This document shows positions 63,635 to 64,000 of a stretch of DNA of 64,000 nucleotides, piece by piece (position 1 is the first letter of the stretch; each line of letters opens with the position of its first letter). The translations under genes were made by a program, and so were the position numbers. A model generated the notes under the pieces. It was not told where the DNA came from. It saw only the letters and a list, made by a program, of their open reading frames with translations, and made no database searches. Location of the stretch: assembly GCA_964203235.1 (NCBI GenBank), contig CAXNLE010000002.1, positions 434,001 to 498,000 on the forward strand. The letters are read 5' to 3'. Origin of the DNA: BACL27 sp964203235 (GTDB lineage Bacteria > Actinomycetota > Acidimicrobiia > Acidimicrobiales > Ilumatobacteraceae).

Positions 63635-64000
63635 TTAGGTAAGTCTTGTTTTCACTAAGTTCGCAATCTTTGCACCGTCGGCGCTGTCGCCCGCCTCACC
63701 TCGAACGGCCTTGACCACTGCGCCCATTGCTTTTGGGCCGCTCAAGCCTTGCGCTGCGGCTATCGCGATTTGTGAATCTACGATTTTCTCAAGATCGGCA
63801 TCACTCATTGCAGCCGGCAAATATCGTTCAAGAATCGCTAATTCGGCGCGTTCTGCAGCTTCGGCTTCATGGCGTCCTGCGTCCTTATATATGTCTGCCG
63901 ATTCGGCGCGTTTTTTAGCCTCAGCCCGCACAACACCTTGAACCTGATCGTTCGATAGTTCAACTGCCGCGTCACCAGCAACCTGAGCGTTCATAATCGC
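63635..64000 (-). CDS. GatB/YqeY domain protein (5' end beyond window)
   Basis: Partial gene; the frame stays open to the right edge, so the ATG at 63994 is probably internal. The visible 121 residues match the YqeY helical domain: LSNDQVQGVVRAEAKKRAES, then RAELAILERYLPAAMSDADL and GPKAMGAVVKAVRG. Full proteins are about 150 residues, so some 30 N-terminal residues are missing. The domain resembles the tRNA-binding tail of GatB; its role in free form is unsettled. Confidence 0.88.
   Translation of the reverse strand, partial: AIMNAQVAGDAAVELSNDQVQGVVRAEAKKRAESADIYKDAGRHEAEAAERAELAILERYLPAAMSDADLEKIVDSQIAIAAAQGLSGPKAMGAVVKAVRGEAGDSADGAKIANLVKTRLT

Noticed and set aside
1..64000. CRISPR array, insertion sequence, prophage, tRNA or rRNA gene
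   Set aside because: No regularly spaced repeats, transposase or phage genes, or tRNA-like cloverleaf segments were noticed in the short intergenic regions.

Overview
The window looks like chromosomal DNA of an actinobacterium, most likely an uncultured aquatic member of the Acidimicrobiia with modest GC content (my estimate by eye is mid-40s percent; not computed). The main evidence is the block argS-lysA-hom-thrC-rho-(unknown)-prfA-prmC, then rpiB-glyA-wecA and a full F-type ATP synthase operon, which is a typical actinobacterial order. Supporting signs are a MurA with Asp instead of the catalytic Cys (the mycobacterial variant), a PASTA-domain kinase-like protein, an actinobacterial leuA leader attenuator, and many GTG or TTG starts with 1-8 nt gene overlaps. 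The lineage call is inference.

Layout. 1-5740: partial DEAD-box RNA helicase (minus), then on plus a coupled small ORF, homospermidine synthase, a leucine attenuator with leuA, a ferredoxin and pyrF. 5746-7958: two surface-glycan glycosyltransferase genes. 8019-14542: SCP2 protein, MFS exporter, PASTA pseudokinase, an anchored extracytoplasmic protein and ligA. 14588-25970: membrane protein, tRNA thiolation pair (cysteine desulfurase and mnmA), SRPBCC protein, azlCD, meaB, NifU-like protein, a 42-residue membrane protein, murA, MFS transporter, hydrolase, J-domain protein, acidic protein and glpX. 25985-29969: second glycan island (glycosyltransferase, CmcI-like hydroxylase interrupted by an amber codon, epimerase with a 12-C tract, sugar C-methyltransferase). 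30014-38879: SDR gene plus atp operon. 38983-54254: wecA, glyA, rpiB, thiolase-like protein, prmC, prfA, unknown, rho, thrC, hom, lysA, argS. 54317-63482: nucleoside hydrolase, bioY and an oligopeptide ABC operon with two tandem binding-protein genes, each followed by a near-identical UUCG hairpin. 63635-64000: partial YqeY-like protein.

Most genes are core metabolism and information processing. Accessory content is concentrated in the two glycan islands. No CRISPR array, insertion sequence, prophage, tRNA or rRNA gene was seen. No gene-free stretch exceeds 300 bases. The most notable observations are the leuA leader peptide and attenuator, the degenerate PASTA kinase coupled to a transporter, the Asp-type MurA, the amber-interrupted hydroxylase beside a long homopolymer in an epimerase, the duplicated binding proteins with tetraloop hairpins, and two small genes (1107-1328 and 20552-20680).
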